From Chrysemys picta bellii (taxonomy: Eukaryota; Chordata; Testudines; Emydidae): 64,000 nucleotides of DNA. Below the pieces are notes generated by a model, which had not been told where the DNA came from, did not search any database, and saw only the letters and a program-made list of their open reading frames with translations. Both the position numbers and the translations under genes were made by a program. The DNA lies in NCBI RefSeq assembly GCF_011386835.1, contig NC_088801.1, positions 16,664,824 to 16,728,823 on the forward strand, in the 5' to 3' direction. Every line of letters begins with the position of its first letter. Position 1 is the first letter of the stretch. This document shows, piece after piece, positions 50,301 through 55,019 of this stretch.

Positions 50301-53300
50301 GGGTTTCTTGCATCTTCTTCTAAATCATCCGGCTATTGCCCACATAATATTGCACTAGACAGACCACTGGTTCTGTGTTCCTAAAAGCCAAATTTTCAAC
50401 TAATTTTGGCACCCAAATATGCATTTCATCTGCACATTTCCCACATTACCTGTGTGATGTGGGCAACTCAGGTACTAGCATGGGCAAATGGCCAAAAAAA
50501 CATAAAAGAAGCTGAGAAGTACCCTGCATAGTTTTTCCCTTGTTGCATTAATATTTCTCAACTAAATGTTGAGTTACTACTATCAGGGCCATATTCTCCC
50601 TTGATCTTTTGCAAGCTTCCCGTCTGGTCAATGGACAATATAAAAGTCATCTGGCCTTCTTTTTAGAATTAGTTTGATTCTCCAATTACTTTTCTTCAAC
50701 ACGTGGTTTAAATGACAGTAGCAGATCTGAAAAAGCAACTGAGATGGCAGCAGCAACAGATAGAAATATAAATTATATTATTTTTGATGAACTGTGAGGT
50801 GTATTTCAATGAGACATTTTTGTAAGTTGTGTCAAGAGCTCCTCCAGATGTACATTTTAATGTCACAAAGTGGGCTAGGATTCACTAGGCTCTTCTACAA
50901 GTCCATGCAGCTACTAACTGTGCATGCTCAAAAGTTATTTTCAATCTTATAACTTTTTAATTTTAAAATTTTCAACTCCACCTCCAAATCTAGCAAAGAG
51001 CCTATTCACACGTGAAGCATAGAGGGCACCCCTCTGCCCCCATCAGAATTACTGGCAAGCAAAAAAGCCCTTAAAATCCTGAAATGGTATTTTTCCCTTT
51101 TCCATTAATGAGTGGCTGAAGAGATTTTGCTCATGGTTCCCCACACAAAAGATCACTTCTAAACATGGAAAATTTAGGCCCAAAAGGAGAATTTTTAATA
51201 TCAAAGCATATGAAAATTGGGGTTATAAAGAAAGTCTCATTGTAATCAACTATTTAAAAAGATACTATAATTAACTAAGTTATTCTAAATAATGATGATG
51301 ATAGTTTAGTGCAGTAGTTCTCAACCAGGGGTACAAGTACCCGTGGGGGTATGCAGAGGTCTTCCAGGGAGTACATTTAGTCATTTAGATATTTGTCTAG
51401 TTTTACAACAGGCTCCATAAAAAGCACTAGCGAAGTCAGTACAAACTAAAATCCCATACAGACAATGACTTGTTTATACTGCTCTATATACTATACACTG
51501 AAATGTCAGTAAACTATTTATATTTCAAATGATTTATTTTATAGTTATATGGTAAAAATCAGAAAGTAAGCAATTTTTCAGTAATACTGTGCTGAGACAC
51601 TTTGGTATTTTTATGTCCGATTTTGTAGGCATGTAGTTTTTAAGTGAGGTGAAACTTGGGGCACGCAAGACAAATCACACTCCTGAAAGGGATATAGTAG
51701 TCTGGAAAAGTTGAGATCCACTGGTTTAGTGGGTATACATGAAAACTGGTGGGAAAAGTCCCATAATTAGAATGTTAGTACAAGACTCTTTAAAGTACAT
51801 TTTAGTGGGGCCTACAAACACCAAAGTATCAAAAAAAAAAAAAAAGAAACAGAACCCTCAAAACCTGTACATGTCTTTGCTGAGTAACCACATTACTGTA
51901 ATCCTTGTTCTATATATTCTCTTACTCCCCTATTTGAATGTAGGCCCCAATAATAAAAAGGGATCCTTTACTCCTGTACAAAGACCCATTGTAAACAATG
52001 GAAATTCATTGCAAGTATAAGTAATTCTCTTTACACGTTCTGGACTTGTAAACTCTTCAGGGCAGGGGCCATGTACTCACTTGTAGTAGATGCTTTACTG
52101 AAATACTTCATGATCAAAAATAATGAATATGACAAAGCACTCCCTATCTAATACATAAAATGTGATAATACAAAAGGAAAGAGTACATTCAGACTTCATA
52201 TAAATTCAAGGTCTTTATTCCTGCTGTAACTCTAAATGCAACCTTACCTAAGTTATCATTACTGCACCATTATATACATATACACGTGTGCAGTTTATAA
52301 AAAAAACGTTTATTGATGATCTGTTAGTCCAAATTGGCACTTTTAAATTTAAAGAGGATGATGGGTTCACATTACTACTGTAAACCAATTTTCACAATTC
52401 TGAAAGATCAAGTCCCCCCAAAAGTTAAATATGCATCTACTCTGAGTTTGCAATATGCCAAATAAACTAAAATTGAATTTTTCATAATCTAAAACAAAAC
52501 TTTCTATAAACATCAAAAAAATGGATGGGAAGTGAAACAAATAAGAGCAGCTTATTTGAAACCTTAGCTAGCAGTCACTTAACACATTCACTTTCCCTAG
52601 AAAAGAGGGAGGAGCTAGAACCACAACAAAAAAAATCTGGATAGATTCTACAATAAAGCCTTCTGGAATGTTTAAAAATAAATCATTCCATCTGTAAAAA
52701 TCACACACTAATCAGTAACTCACAGGAGGAAAAAAAAATCCTGCATTTCCTCAGTACACTACCATGAAGGATACAATGTAATCCTTCCAAGTTCAAACTC
52801 AGTCTTTACTTCCTACTGTTACCTACAGGGTCTCTGCACACAGTAGGAAGACTAGGAGCAGCAAACACAGGCAACAACTGAAAGGAATTCTGAACCTCTG
52901 TCCCTTCCATCTATTTGCATTAACTATCACTGGTACTTTCTCTCTACTCGTCATCAGCTAGTTGCTAAATACAAAATAGTTTCTAAAAAGGATTTGGTTC
53001 AGGTTTGACACTGAAAACTGCCTTATAAGGTATAAAAGCCTGAAAGCAGGAAGAGGCTTTGACAAAACTAAGGAAGTTCCGCTGCGCTTGCTCACTAGAA
53101 GAGGGGGAAGGGTTTCCCCTATAGAGAAGTAATACTGAATAAATGATTTGATCCATATATTAAAAAAAACAAACAAACATGGTATTTAGCAATAACCCGT
53201 GAGCTCAGAATATTTAATGCACACAATTAAGTGACTGAACGATATAAATAATATTTTTATCATTTTGCTATCCTAGCTGGATTATGAGTAGGGTCCACCC

Positions 53301-54065
53301 TAACCTCAGCAGCCCCTGAACAGGAGCCTGCTTCCGGCAAGACACAGGCAGCAAGATTGGTCTTGGAGATTCTCAGGCAAGGGTGGGGGGAACACTGCTT
53401 CCTGAATGACCGAGCCAGGAAGATTTCTAGAGCAGCAAAGGGAATGAATGAAATTAGGGTGGAGAGGAGACCCTCCAAAGACACCCCAAGAGGACGAGGG
53501 AAGAATGCTCACCTTAGGGTGTGACCCTGCCCCTGAGTCACCCTTAGGGTGTGACCCTGCACAGTCAGCCAAAAATGAACTGGGGGCGGGGGATGGTGCT
53601 ACTTGGGGAGAGGCCCACTCCCCCAGGGAGTCGGGGGGTGGGTGCTGAAGTCAGGGTGGGAGCCCGCGCCCACCCAGATGTGGGGGAGAGGGTGTTCTTG
53701 GGGGGAGCCCACCCCCACAAAGCCGTATGCTGCGCTGGAAGGGGATGGTGGGGAGAAACGGGGGGGGAGGGGTGCTCACTTCAACCCCTTCCCCCGCTTT
53801 CTAGCCTCCTCTCCCCGCTGACACCACCGCCCCAGGGGGGCTATTGTGGGGCAAGACACGTCCCTGCAGCCTCCCCACCGGGGCTGGAGGAGATACCCCA
53901 CCCCCACCGGCCTGAGGCACCCACACGGGAGAACCCCCCCCCAGTCCCCGGTGCCTGGTACCAAACTGTCAGCAGCCTCCCTGCTGCCCATTCATCGCCG
54001 GCTCGCCGCCCCCGCGCTCACCCCGTGCCGCAGTCCACCACGCAAGCCGGTAGCCGCCCTGCCAT
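11236..54065 (-). CDS. ACTR3: ACTR3 gene, coding span (12 exons): actin-related protein 3
   Basis: ARP3 is the larger actin-like subunit of the cytoplasmic seven-protein Arp2/3 complex, which nucleates branched actin filaments at the leading edge and on endocytic patches. The twelve exons listed separately join to 1257 nt, giving 418 codons and a TAA stop, which is the known length of vertebrate ARP3. The actin ATP-fold signatures are present: phosphate loop 1 around DCGTGYTK (residues 11-18, split by intron 1), phosphate loop 2 DSGDG (169-173) and the adenosine motif LSGGSTMF (321-328). The C terminus reads NPVFGVMS. Residues such as [14 protein letters not shown] favour ACTR3 over its paralogue ACTR3B. 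All introns are GT-AG and no frame is broken, so this is the functional gene and not a processed copy. Exon joins are inferred from protein conservation and splice consensus, not from transcript data. Confidence 0.98.
11418..11611. mobile_element. Tigger/mariner-like MITE in ACTR3 intron 11
   Basis: The element is flanked by TA on both sides. Its left end CACCTTTACCTCGATATAAT and the reverse complement of its right end (CACCTCTACCCCAATATAAC) are inverted repeats. TA duplication and this terminus type fit Tc1/mariner-Tigger MITEs. It lies only 86 bp from the acceptor side of exon 12 and fills about a third of the 610-bp intron. A truncated relative lies at 57144-57251. Confidence 0.85.
11942..12025 (-). 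CDS. ACTR3: ACTR3 coding exon 11 (residues 360-387)
   Basis: The exon reads [20 protein letters not shown] then GGSMLAST, between a TTTGTAG acceptor and a GTAAGT donor. It is 84 nt, phase 0. The intron that follows (11332-11941) is only 610 bp and contains a Tigger-like MITE. Confidence 0.97.
12730..13330. other. GC-rich part of ACTR3 intron 10, probably old repeat
   Basis: The stretch contains TGTGCCTTCCTAAAAAGCCT followed by C-rich DNA, similar in antisense to the end of the G-rich MITE near 28260-28310. It is probably a decayed copy of the same hAT-type repeat. No coding potential was recognised. Confidence 0.4.
13440..13729. mobile_element. PIF/Harbinger-like MITE with TTA target duplication
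   Basis: The 290-bp element begins GGCCTGGTCTACACTGG, ends AGTGTTGACATGCCC and is flanked by TTA at 13437-13439 and 13730-13732. The termini are imperfect inverted repeats. A 3-bp TWA duplication is the Harbinger hallmark. It lies in ACTR3 intron 10. Confidence 0.8.
13923..14051 (+). repeat. Penelope-linked interspersed repeat, copy 1
   Basis: The segment runs from CCTGAAGAAGAGCTCTATGT through ACTGAAGTTGGTCCAATAAA to CAGCTACAACAATACTG. It is clearly related to 34412-34522 (same strand) and 33251-33342 (opposite strand). In the third copy it adjoins a Penelope-like coding remnant. Confidence 0.75.
14360..14616. mobile_element. Harbinger-like MITE, copy B
   Basis: The left end GGGTGTCTCTACACTTCAAT and the reverse complement of the right end (GGGTATGTCTACACTGCAAT) are a good inverted pair. 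The interior contains GGGCTCAGGCTGGAGCCTGG, shared with the copies at 7248 and 35262. It lies in intron 10, about 340 bp from exon 10. Confidence 0.75.
14954..15079 (-). CDS. ACTR3: ACTR3 coding exon 10 (residues 318-359), adenosine motif
   Basis: After CATTATAG the exon reads [20 protein letters not shown], then [20 protein letters not shown] and LK, followed by a GTTTGT donor. It is 126 nt, phase 0. LSGGSTMF is the actin-family adenosine-binding motif. Confidence 0.97.
15956..16048 (-). CDS. ACTR3: ACTR3 coding exon 9 (residues 287-317)
   Basis: The exon reads [20 protein letters not shown] then [11 protein letters not shown], between a GATTTTAG acceptor and a GTCAGT donor. It is 93 nt, phase 0. 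TQPISEV is the ACTR3 form of this segment. Confidence 0.97.
17346..17519 (-). CDS. ACTR3: ACTR3 coding exon 8 (residues 229-286)
   Basis: After TTTTCAG the exon reads [20 protein letters not shown], then [20 protein letters not shown] and [18 protein letters not shown], followed by a GTAAGT donor. It is 174 nt, phase 0, and the longest coding exon. Thr250, Thr268 and Phe231 differ from the Ser, Ser and Tyr I recall in human. The DTDGTKW and ISKKEF segments separate ACTR3 from ACTR3B. Confidence 0.97.
17920..17937. repeat. Run of 18 guanines in ACTR3 intron 7
   Basis: An uninterrupted G run of 18 bases on the plus strand, followed by GA-rich sequence, lies about 400 bp upstream of exon 8 in transcript order. 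On the transcript it would be a poly(C) tract. Its length may be a sequencing or assembly approximation. Confidence 0.9.
17979..18272 (-). mobile_element. CR1 LINE 3' fragment in ACTR3 intron 7
   Basis: Plus-strand text runs from ACATAAGAATGACCATTCTG through TTGATGGACCTATCCTCCAA to TTTCACAGGTTGACTGTACA. It is the antisense of the CR1 3' region, the same family as 8394-8752 but more diverged. It is inserted in the same orientation as ACTR3. Confidence 0.85.
18540..18683 (-). CDS. ACTR3: ACTR3 coding exon 7 (residues 181-228)
   Basis: The exon reads [20 protein letters not shown], then [20 protein letters not shown] and LETAKAVK, between a TTCCAG acceptor and a GTAAAA donor. It is 144 nt, phase 0. 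Glu210 (LLREREVG) replaces the Asp I recall from human ARP3, a conservative change. Confidence 0.97.
19812..19919 (-). CDS. ACTR3: ACTR3 coding exon 6 (residues 145-180), phosphate loop 2
   Basis: After a pyrimidine-rich TTTTGCAAG acceptor the exon reads [20 protein letters not shown] followed by [16 protein letters not shown], then a GTAAGT donor. It is 108 nt, phase 0. DSGDG (169-173) is the second nucleotide phosphate-binding loop of the actin fold. Confidence 0.97.
20363..20528. mobile_element. hAT-type MITE in ACTR3 intron 5
   Basis: The element begins CAGTGGTTTTCAACC and ends GGTTGAAAACTACTG, an inverted terminal pair. The flanks GGATAGAT (20355-20362) and GGCTAGAT (20529-20536) agree at 7 of 8 bases. 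A second internal copy of the right end (GATTGAAAACCACTG, near 20440) suggests a duplication or one MITE inside another. Confidence 0.8.
21865..21960 (-). CDS. ACTR3: ACTR3 coding exon 5 (residues 113-144)
   Basis: The exon reads [20 protein letters not shown] and then [12 protein letters not shown], between a GTCACACAG acceptor and a GTGAGA donor. Length is 96 nt, phase 0 at both ends. It contains the actin-family TEPPLN and MFE-F-VP core motifs. Confidence 0.97.
22860..23090 (+). mobile_element. CR1/L3-type LINE 3' fragment in intron 4
   Basis: The plus strand encodes [19 protein letters not shown], then an [13 protein letters not shown] and [12 protein letters not shown] segment. This is the C-terminal tail of the same CR1-type ORF2 seen on the minus strand near 4944-4850. 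It is oriented opposite to ACTR3. Confidence 0.7.
23818..23928 (-). CDS. ACTR3: ACTR3 coding exon 4 (residues 76-112)
   Basis: After a TTTTAACAG acceptor the exon reads [17 protein letters not shown] and on to EPEDHYFLL, then a GTGAGT donor. It is 111 nt and phase 0 at both ends. The block is nearly invariant in ARP3 and lies in actin subdomains 1 and 2. Intron 3 before it is only 472 bp. Confidence 0.97.
24401..24525 (-). CDS. ACTR3: ACTR3 coding exon 3 (residues 34-75)
   Basis: The acceptor is TTATTAAAG, a weak tract with few pyrimidines. GT completes Cys34, then [16 protein letters not shown] follows, continuing through [21 protein letters not shown]. The donor is GTATTA, which departs from the usual GTRAGT. 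Length is 125 nt. Val44 and Thr52 differ from the Gly and Met I recall for the human protein. Both splice sites look weak, so this exon is a candidate for inefficient splicing. Confidence 0.95.
24813..27075 (-). mobile_element. DIRS-like retrotransposon derivative with inverted termini, ACTR3 intron 2
   Basis: The two ends are inverted repeats. The 46 nt at 24854-24899 match the reverse complement of 27009-27054 at about 40 positions. A further related block near 25088-25160 repeats the left end in direct orientation, as an internal complementary region would. Between them the minus strand carries a gag-like frame (25426-25896). Inverted termini, an internal repeat and this gag type fit the DIRS order, which uses a tyrosine recombinase and leaves no target duplication. 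At 2.26 kb it is far shorter than a full element (about 5-6 kb), and no RT or recombinase was recognised. Confidence 0.65.
25426..25896 (-). pseudogene. Decayed gag-like (LAP2alpha-like) frame of the DIRS-like element
   Basis: The open frame is 156 codons. Its second half reads [18 protein letters not shown], then [20 protein letters not shown] and TYTP. I recall this pattern (EVQ..EDLPFDG..LF..KTDE..L..SRATL..LG.YTP) from DIRS gag proteins and the related LAP2alpha C-terminal domain. The expected upstream part (AMVMRRASWL-like) is visible in another minus-strand frame at 25589-25771 as [16 protein letters not shown], so a frameshift separates the two halves. It is not a functional gene. The alternative, an unrelated chance ORF, is unlikely given the two adjacent matching segments. 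Confidence 0.65.
27220..27705 (+). mobile_element. CR1/L3-type LINE 3' fragment in intron 2
   Basis: Plus-strand text includes GGGGACCTGAGGGAGATATA, AAATAATGAATAC and a terminal GATCATTGGCCTGATCCAGT. These correspond to the 3' end of the CR1 type seen at 39290-42282. Heavily mutated. Confidence 0.65.
27830..28370. mobile_element. hAT-type MITE with G-rich minisatellite-like interior
   Basis: The right end AAGTTTGCCTGCCCCTG is a typical hAT MITE terminus and is followed by CTCTAACC. The left end near GTCTCAAACTTCTG is less clear. The interior (27975-28260) is a degenerate array of G-rich units around GGGGGCAGGGGTCCTGGGGG and GGCAGTCAGG. It is prone to form G-quadruplexes on the plus (template) strand of ACTR3. 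The open frames here come from the repeat array, not from a gene. Confidence 0.6.
28371..31092. other. AT-rich part of ACTR3 intron 2, nothing recognised
   Basis: No coding sequence, tRNA or confident transposon could be recognised. Poly(A) and poly(T) tracts lie near 30580-30596 and 30891-30903. Confidence 0.4.
31093..31148 (-). CDS. ACTR3: ACTR3 coding exon 2 (residues 15-34, both end codons split)
   Basis: After a TTTTGCAG acceptor, one G completes Gly15. The exon then reads [18 protein letters not shown] and the first base of Cys34, followed by a GTAAGC donor. It is 56 nt, flanked by phase-2 and phase-1 introns. It completes phosphate loop 1 begun in exon 1. The exon is too short for an ORF scan and was found by reading the reverse strand. 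Confidence 0.96.
32006..32239. mobile_element. Harbinger-like MITE in ACTR3 intron 1
   Basis: The left end GGGCATGTCTACACTACAGC and the reverse complement of the right end (CAGGCCTGGTTTACACTTTT) are imperfect inverted repeats of the type seen at 13440-13729. No clear TTA duplication remains. Confidence 0.65.
33251..33342 (-). repeat. Penelope-linked interspersed repeat, copy 2 (inverted)
   Basis: The reverse complement reads ACCTGAAGAAGACTTCTGTG, then ACCAACAGAAGTTGGTCCAA, matching copies at 13923-14051 and 34412-34522. Relative to the copy at 34412 it is inverted, so the two face each other about 1.1 kb apart. Confidence 0.75.
33353..33616. mobile_element. Harbinger-like MITE, right end lost at a SINE
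   Basis: The left end GACCTTGTCTACACTAGAAT is of the Harbinger MITE type. A perfect 16-bp internal palindrome (33549-33564 with 33595-33610) marks the right half, but the expected right terminus is missing. A minus-strand SINE begins within a few bases, suggesting that its insertion or a later deletion removed the end. Confidence 0.65.
33618..33792 (-). mobile_element. tRNA-derived turtle-type SINE, minus strand
   Basis: Read on the minus strand it opens GGGGGGAGGGATAGCCCAGT, with an A-box-like TAGCCCAGTGGTTTGAGC and a B-box-like GAGTTCAATCC. It then continues into the CR1-like tail GGACTCGATGACCTTTCGGG. The head and tail arrangement is that of the turtle pol III SINE family. It is near full length. 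Confidence 0.85.
33793..34411 (-). mobile_element. Penelope-like element remnant with broken GIY-YIG domain
   Basis: On the minus strand, 34257-34213 reads [15 protein letters not shown] and, after a small deletion that shifts the frame, 34207-34168 reads [13 protein letters not shown]. This is the pattern YLIQC-KC...YVGET-QSLR-RM--H of the GIY-YIG endonuclease domain carried by Penelope-like retroelements. Downstream minus-strand sequence continues the family towards 33800. The GIY-YIG tyrosine and glycine (YVG) are lost in the deletion, so it is inactive. It lies in ACTR3 intron 1, in ACTR3 orientation. Confidence 0.7.
34412..34522 (+). repeat. Penelope-linked interspersed repeat, copy 3
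   Basis: The segment reads GCTTGCAAGCTTGTC, AGAGAAGTTGGCCCAGTAAA and on to GGCTACAACAACACTGCATAC-type text. It abuts the 5' side of the minus-strand Penelope-like remnant and is inverted relative to the copy at 33251-33342. Confidence 0.75.
34530..35260. other. ACTR3 intron 1, nothing recognised
   Basis: AT-rich DNA without recognisable coding sequence, RNA gene or repeat. Confidence 0.4.
35262..35445. mobile_element. Harbinger-like MITE, copy C
   Basis: The left end GGGTATGTCTACGATGCAAT is intact. Interior phrases (CAGCTGACTCGAGCTTGTGG, CTCCAGCCTGAGCCCAAATG) are shared with copies at 7248 and 14360. The right end GGTGTTTTATTGC stops short of the expected GTAGACATACCC. Confidence 0.65.
36549..36905 (-). 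mobile_element. CR1 LINE 3' fragment in intron 1
   Basis: Plus-strand text TCATAGAATATCAGGGTTGG, AGGTCATCTAGTCCAACCCC and TTCAGGTAGTTGAAAGCAGC is the antisense of the classic CR1 3' end. This lineage is different from that of 8394 and 17979. It is comparatively well preserved. The frames read here are shadows of the ORF2 end and 3' UTR. Confidence 0.9.
37764..37888. mobile_element. Short hAT-type MITE (GGTGACCAGA termini)
   Basis: The 125-bp element begins TAGGGTGACCAGAC and ends GTCTGGTCACCCTA-type sequence (ATCTGGTCACCCTA), a clean inverted pair. The interior AAAAATCGGGACATCTGG is typical of this MITE. The flanking target duplication is uncertain because both sides are CT-rich. Confidence 0.8.
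39020..39280 (-). mobile_element. RTE-like non-LTR reverse transcriptase remnant, 3' part
   Basis: On the minus strand 39271-39230 reads [17 protein letters not shown] and 39111-39082 reads [10 protein letters not shown], followed by a [14 protein letters not shown] segment. These are the YLGS and LLYG-E-W motifs downstream of the RT core in RTE-type non-LTR elements. It continues the fragment at 42290-42690, from which it is separated by an inserted plus-strand CR1. Confidence 0.7.
39290..42282 (+). mobile_element. CR1/L3-type LINE, about 3 kb, decayed ORF2
   Basis: Domains appear in order on the plus strand: endonuclease start [10 protein letters not shown] near 39400; endonuclease end with [16 protein letters not shown] near 39865-39910; [18 protein letters not shown] at 40628-40674; [14 protein letters not shown] at 41169-41210; and the catalytic box FAHDTKL near 41250-41275. 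There the first catalytic Asp of F/YADD is replaced by His. The C terminus is [18 protein letters not shown] near 41690-41740, and the 3' end is GGTCTGATCCAGTAGAGCC to about 42282. Many stops and frameshifts are present. It is 5'-truncated, and its 5' boundary is approximate. Confidence 0.85.
41788..41803. repeat. Poly(G) tract inside CR1
   Basis: A run of about 16 G lies in the CR1 ORF2 C-terminal region, where the coding text reads [10 protein letters not shown]. It is likely a slippage expansion of a GGG codon region. Confidence 0.85.
42290..42690 (-). mobile_element. RTE-like non-LTR reverse transcriptase remnant, 5' part
   Basis: On the minus strand 42450-42337 reads [20 protein letters not shown] and [11 protein letters not shown]. 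This is the segment after the YADD box of RTE-type reverse transcriptases (EEL--ML--V---S---GL-IN--KTK-M). The next expected motif, YLGS, is found 3 kb away at 39271-39230. The two pieces are best read as one element split by the CR1. Confidence 0.7.
42700..45800. other. ACTR3 intron 1, mostly AT-rich and unrecognised
   Basis: No gene was recognised. A block at about 43640-43920 begins TCTTATCTACACTAGAAAAT and ends near AGTGTGGACAAAGC. It may be another Harbinger-like MITE, but its termini are too diverged to place. Confidence 0.35.
45816..46120. mobile_element. hAT-type MITE (GTCGCCAAACC termini)
   Basis: The left end CAAGGGTCGCCAAACCATGG and the right end GTCTGGCCACCCCTG are an inverted pair. 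The flanks GTCTATGC (45808-45815) and CTCTGTGC (46121-46128) agree at 6 of 8 bases. The interior is GC-rich, and the ORFs on both strands here are repeat-derived. Confidence 0.75.
46254..46430 (+). mobile_element. tRNA-derived turtle-type SINE, plus strand
   Basis: The head GGGAGGGATAGCTTAGTGAT carries an A-box-like element, and GTGAGTTCAATCC is a B-box-like element. The body runs through GGATCGGGGGCAAAAATCTG to the CR1-like tail GGACTAGATGATCTCCTGAG and ends TGATATTCTATAAAT. It is near full length, and antisense to ACTR3 within intron 1. Confidence 0.88.
47735..47963. mobile_element. hAT-type MITE with perfect 8-bp target duplication
   Basis: The 229-bp element runs from CAGGGGTTCTCAAACTGGGG to AAGTTTGAGAATCACTG. 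Both flanks carry GTTTAGCC (47727-47734 and 47964-47971), a perfect 8-bp duplication as expected for hAT transposition. Confidence 0.92.
48000..51300. other. ACTR3 intron 1, AT-rich, little recognised
   Basis: No gene was recognised. The text GTCAGTGGTGTCAAACAGGT at about 50032 resembles the left end of a hAT MITE whose right end could not be placed. A poly(A) tract lies near 49400-49420. Confidence 0.4.
51312..51723. mobile_element. hAT-type MITE with perfect 8-bp target duplication
   Basis: The 412-bp element runs from CAGTAGTTCTCAACCAGGGG to AAAAGTTGAGATCCACTG. GTTTAGTG is present on both sides (51304-51311 and 51724-51731). The interior is AT-rich, with GGGGTATGCAGAGGTCTTCC after the left end. 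Confidence 0.92.
51740..53500. other. 5' part of ACTR3 intron 1, nothing recognised
   Basis: AT-rich intron DNA without a recognised gene or repeat. It meets the GC-rich promoter domain near 53.3-53.5 kb. Confidence 0.4.
53512..53565. repeat. 19-bp direct repeat at the edge of the CpG island
   Basis: CCTTAGGGTGTGACCCTGC occurs twice about 31 bp apart (starting near 53512 and 53543). This is a short segmental duplication just inside intron 1. Confidence 0.8.
54022..54065 (-). CDS. ACTR3: ACTR3 coding exon 1 (residues 1-14 and part of 15)
   Basis: The minus strand reads ATG then [15 protein letters not shown], the conserved ARP3 N terminus, and ends in the middle of a glycine codon at a GTGAGC donor. 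The start lies in a weak-to-moderate context (AGGAGGATGG, with G at +4) inside the CpG island. Intron phase is 2 and intron 1 is 22.9 kb. The exon carries the first half of the actin phosphate-binding loop. Confidence 0.96.
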
Positions 54066-54160
54066 CCTCCTCGCTAGAGATGGTGCTGGCCGGGGAAAGG
54101 TGGGGGCCCCTGGACTCTCCTTCTCGCCTCTCTCTCTCCACTACGGGGGAGCGAACGCGG

Positions 54161-54170
54161 CCACTTCCGC
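54161..54170 (-). promoter_or_regulatory. ETS-family-like site in ACTR3 promoter
   Basis: GCGGAAGTGG on the minus strand matches the ETS/GABP core CCGGAAGT with one change. It lies 96 nt upstream of the ATG, within the CpG island. Motif match only. Confidence 0.45.
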
Positions 54171-54223
54171 AACCCAGCCAGTCCCTCCCCCGCTCGCTCG
54201 TAGCTCACAGCCCGGGCGAACCC

Positions 54224-54232
54224 AAGATGGCC
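54224..54232 (+). promoter_or_regulatory. YY1-like site in ACTR3 promoter
   Basis: AAGATGGCC matches the AAGATGGC core of YY1 sites found near the start of many housekeeping genes. It lies 159 nt upstream of the ACTR3 ATG. The embedded ATG on the plus strand is not taken as a start codon. Confidence 0.45.
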
Positions 54233-54409
54233 GACTCCCTCGTCCCTCCCAACGCAGCACGGCGAGGTGGGCGGGCGCAACAACCGAACCATTCACTGAC
54301 GTCCAATTTCTCGTCCTCGTCCCTACGAGCGGGTGTGAAGTAAAGCGGGCGGGCGCCTCTCCGCCCACTTATTTTTCTTTAAAGAGCCTTGGTTTCACCA
54401 TCTGATTCT

Positions 54410-55000
54410 TCAAGGTCCTTTTGAAGGAGGATCAATAAAAAACAAAAGAGATCTGCCAGTTATTTGAATAAACAGGCAGAAAGAATTATTCGCCTTCTGT
54501 TACTTGGGAAAAGACACAGAGACAATTGATTGTCAGCTGGAGGGAGGAAGAGTTGCAAAGATTAAACCACAATCAACCAAGTTCCTGTAAATTGGCCCTG
54601 TTGAAATAGTGGGATTGGGGAGGAGGGCTGCAGGCACCACCAGACTCAAGTCCCAGTAATTAGGATCTTTTTAAATGGCAGGATCAGTTTCCATATAAAT
54701 ATGGATTAAGCATTAAATGCAGAAGTGGATACTGCTTGGTTCTGTTTTTGAAGTGTCCAAATGCAAGAGCAGACAGAAGTAGCTGTCTCATAGCAGTACA
54801 TTTTGTGAATCATGTACTCATTGTGGTAGCTAAGTATATGCATTTTTTCCACTGGTAAAAAGCAAGTAGCTCTTCTTACAATAAAATAAGTAGGAAAATA
54901 ATAACAATAAGACCTGTTTTAAAAAGTTTGGCAGTGTCCTTTTATTAATTATTTATAGCACTGAGAAATGTGCCATATGCTTCACATTAGACATAGAAAG
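54410..55000. other. Upstream flank of ACTR3, nothing recognised
   Basis: AT-rich sequence begins abruptly after the CpG island. No divergent gene or exon was recognised. Confidence 0.4.
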
Positions 55001-55019
55001 ACAATTTCCCTACCCCCTA

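Larger units (their letters stand above)
53560..54340 (-). promoter_or_regulatory. ACTR3: ACTR3 CpG-island promoter and 5' UTR region
   Basis: About 780 bp is strongly GC-rich with many CG dinucleotides, in sharp contrast to the AT-rich flanks, and it surrounds coding exon 1. No TATA box is evident upstream of the ATG. On the minus strand an ETS-like GCGGAAGTGG lies at 54161-54170 and a YY1-like GGCCATCTT at 54224-54232. YY1 motifs often sit at or just after the start site of housekeeping genes, so transcription may begin near 54200-54250, giving a 5' UTR of about 150-190 nt. The exact start is inferred. Confidence 0.8.

Noticed and set aside
11236..54065. ACTR3B instead of ACTR3
   Set aside because: Segments such as [23 protein letters not shown] and [14 protein letters not shown] follow ACTR3. 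ACTR3B has different residues at these positions as I recall them.
11236..54065. Processed ACTR3 pseudogene
   Set aside because: Eleven GT-AG introns, an intact 418-codon frame and a CpG-island promoter argue for the functional gene.
53846..54343. 165-codon plus-strand ORF in the promoter
   Set aside because: Low-complexity proline/serine-rich translation of a CpG island, overlapping exon 1 antisense, with no family resemblance.
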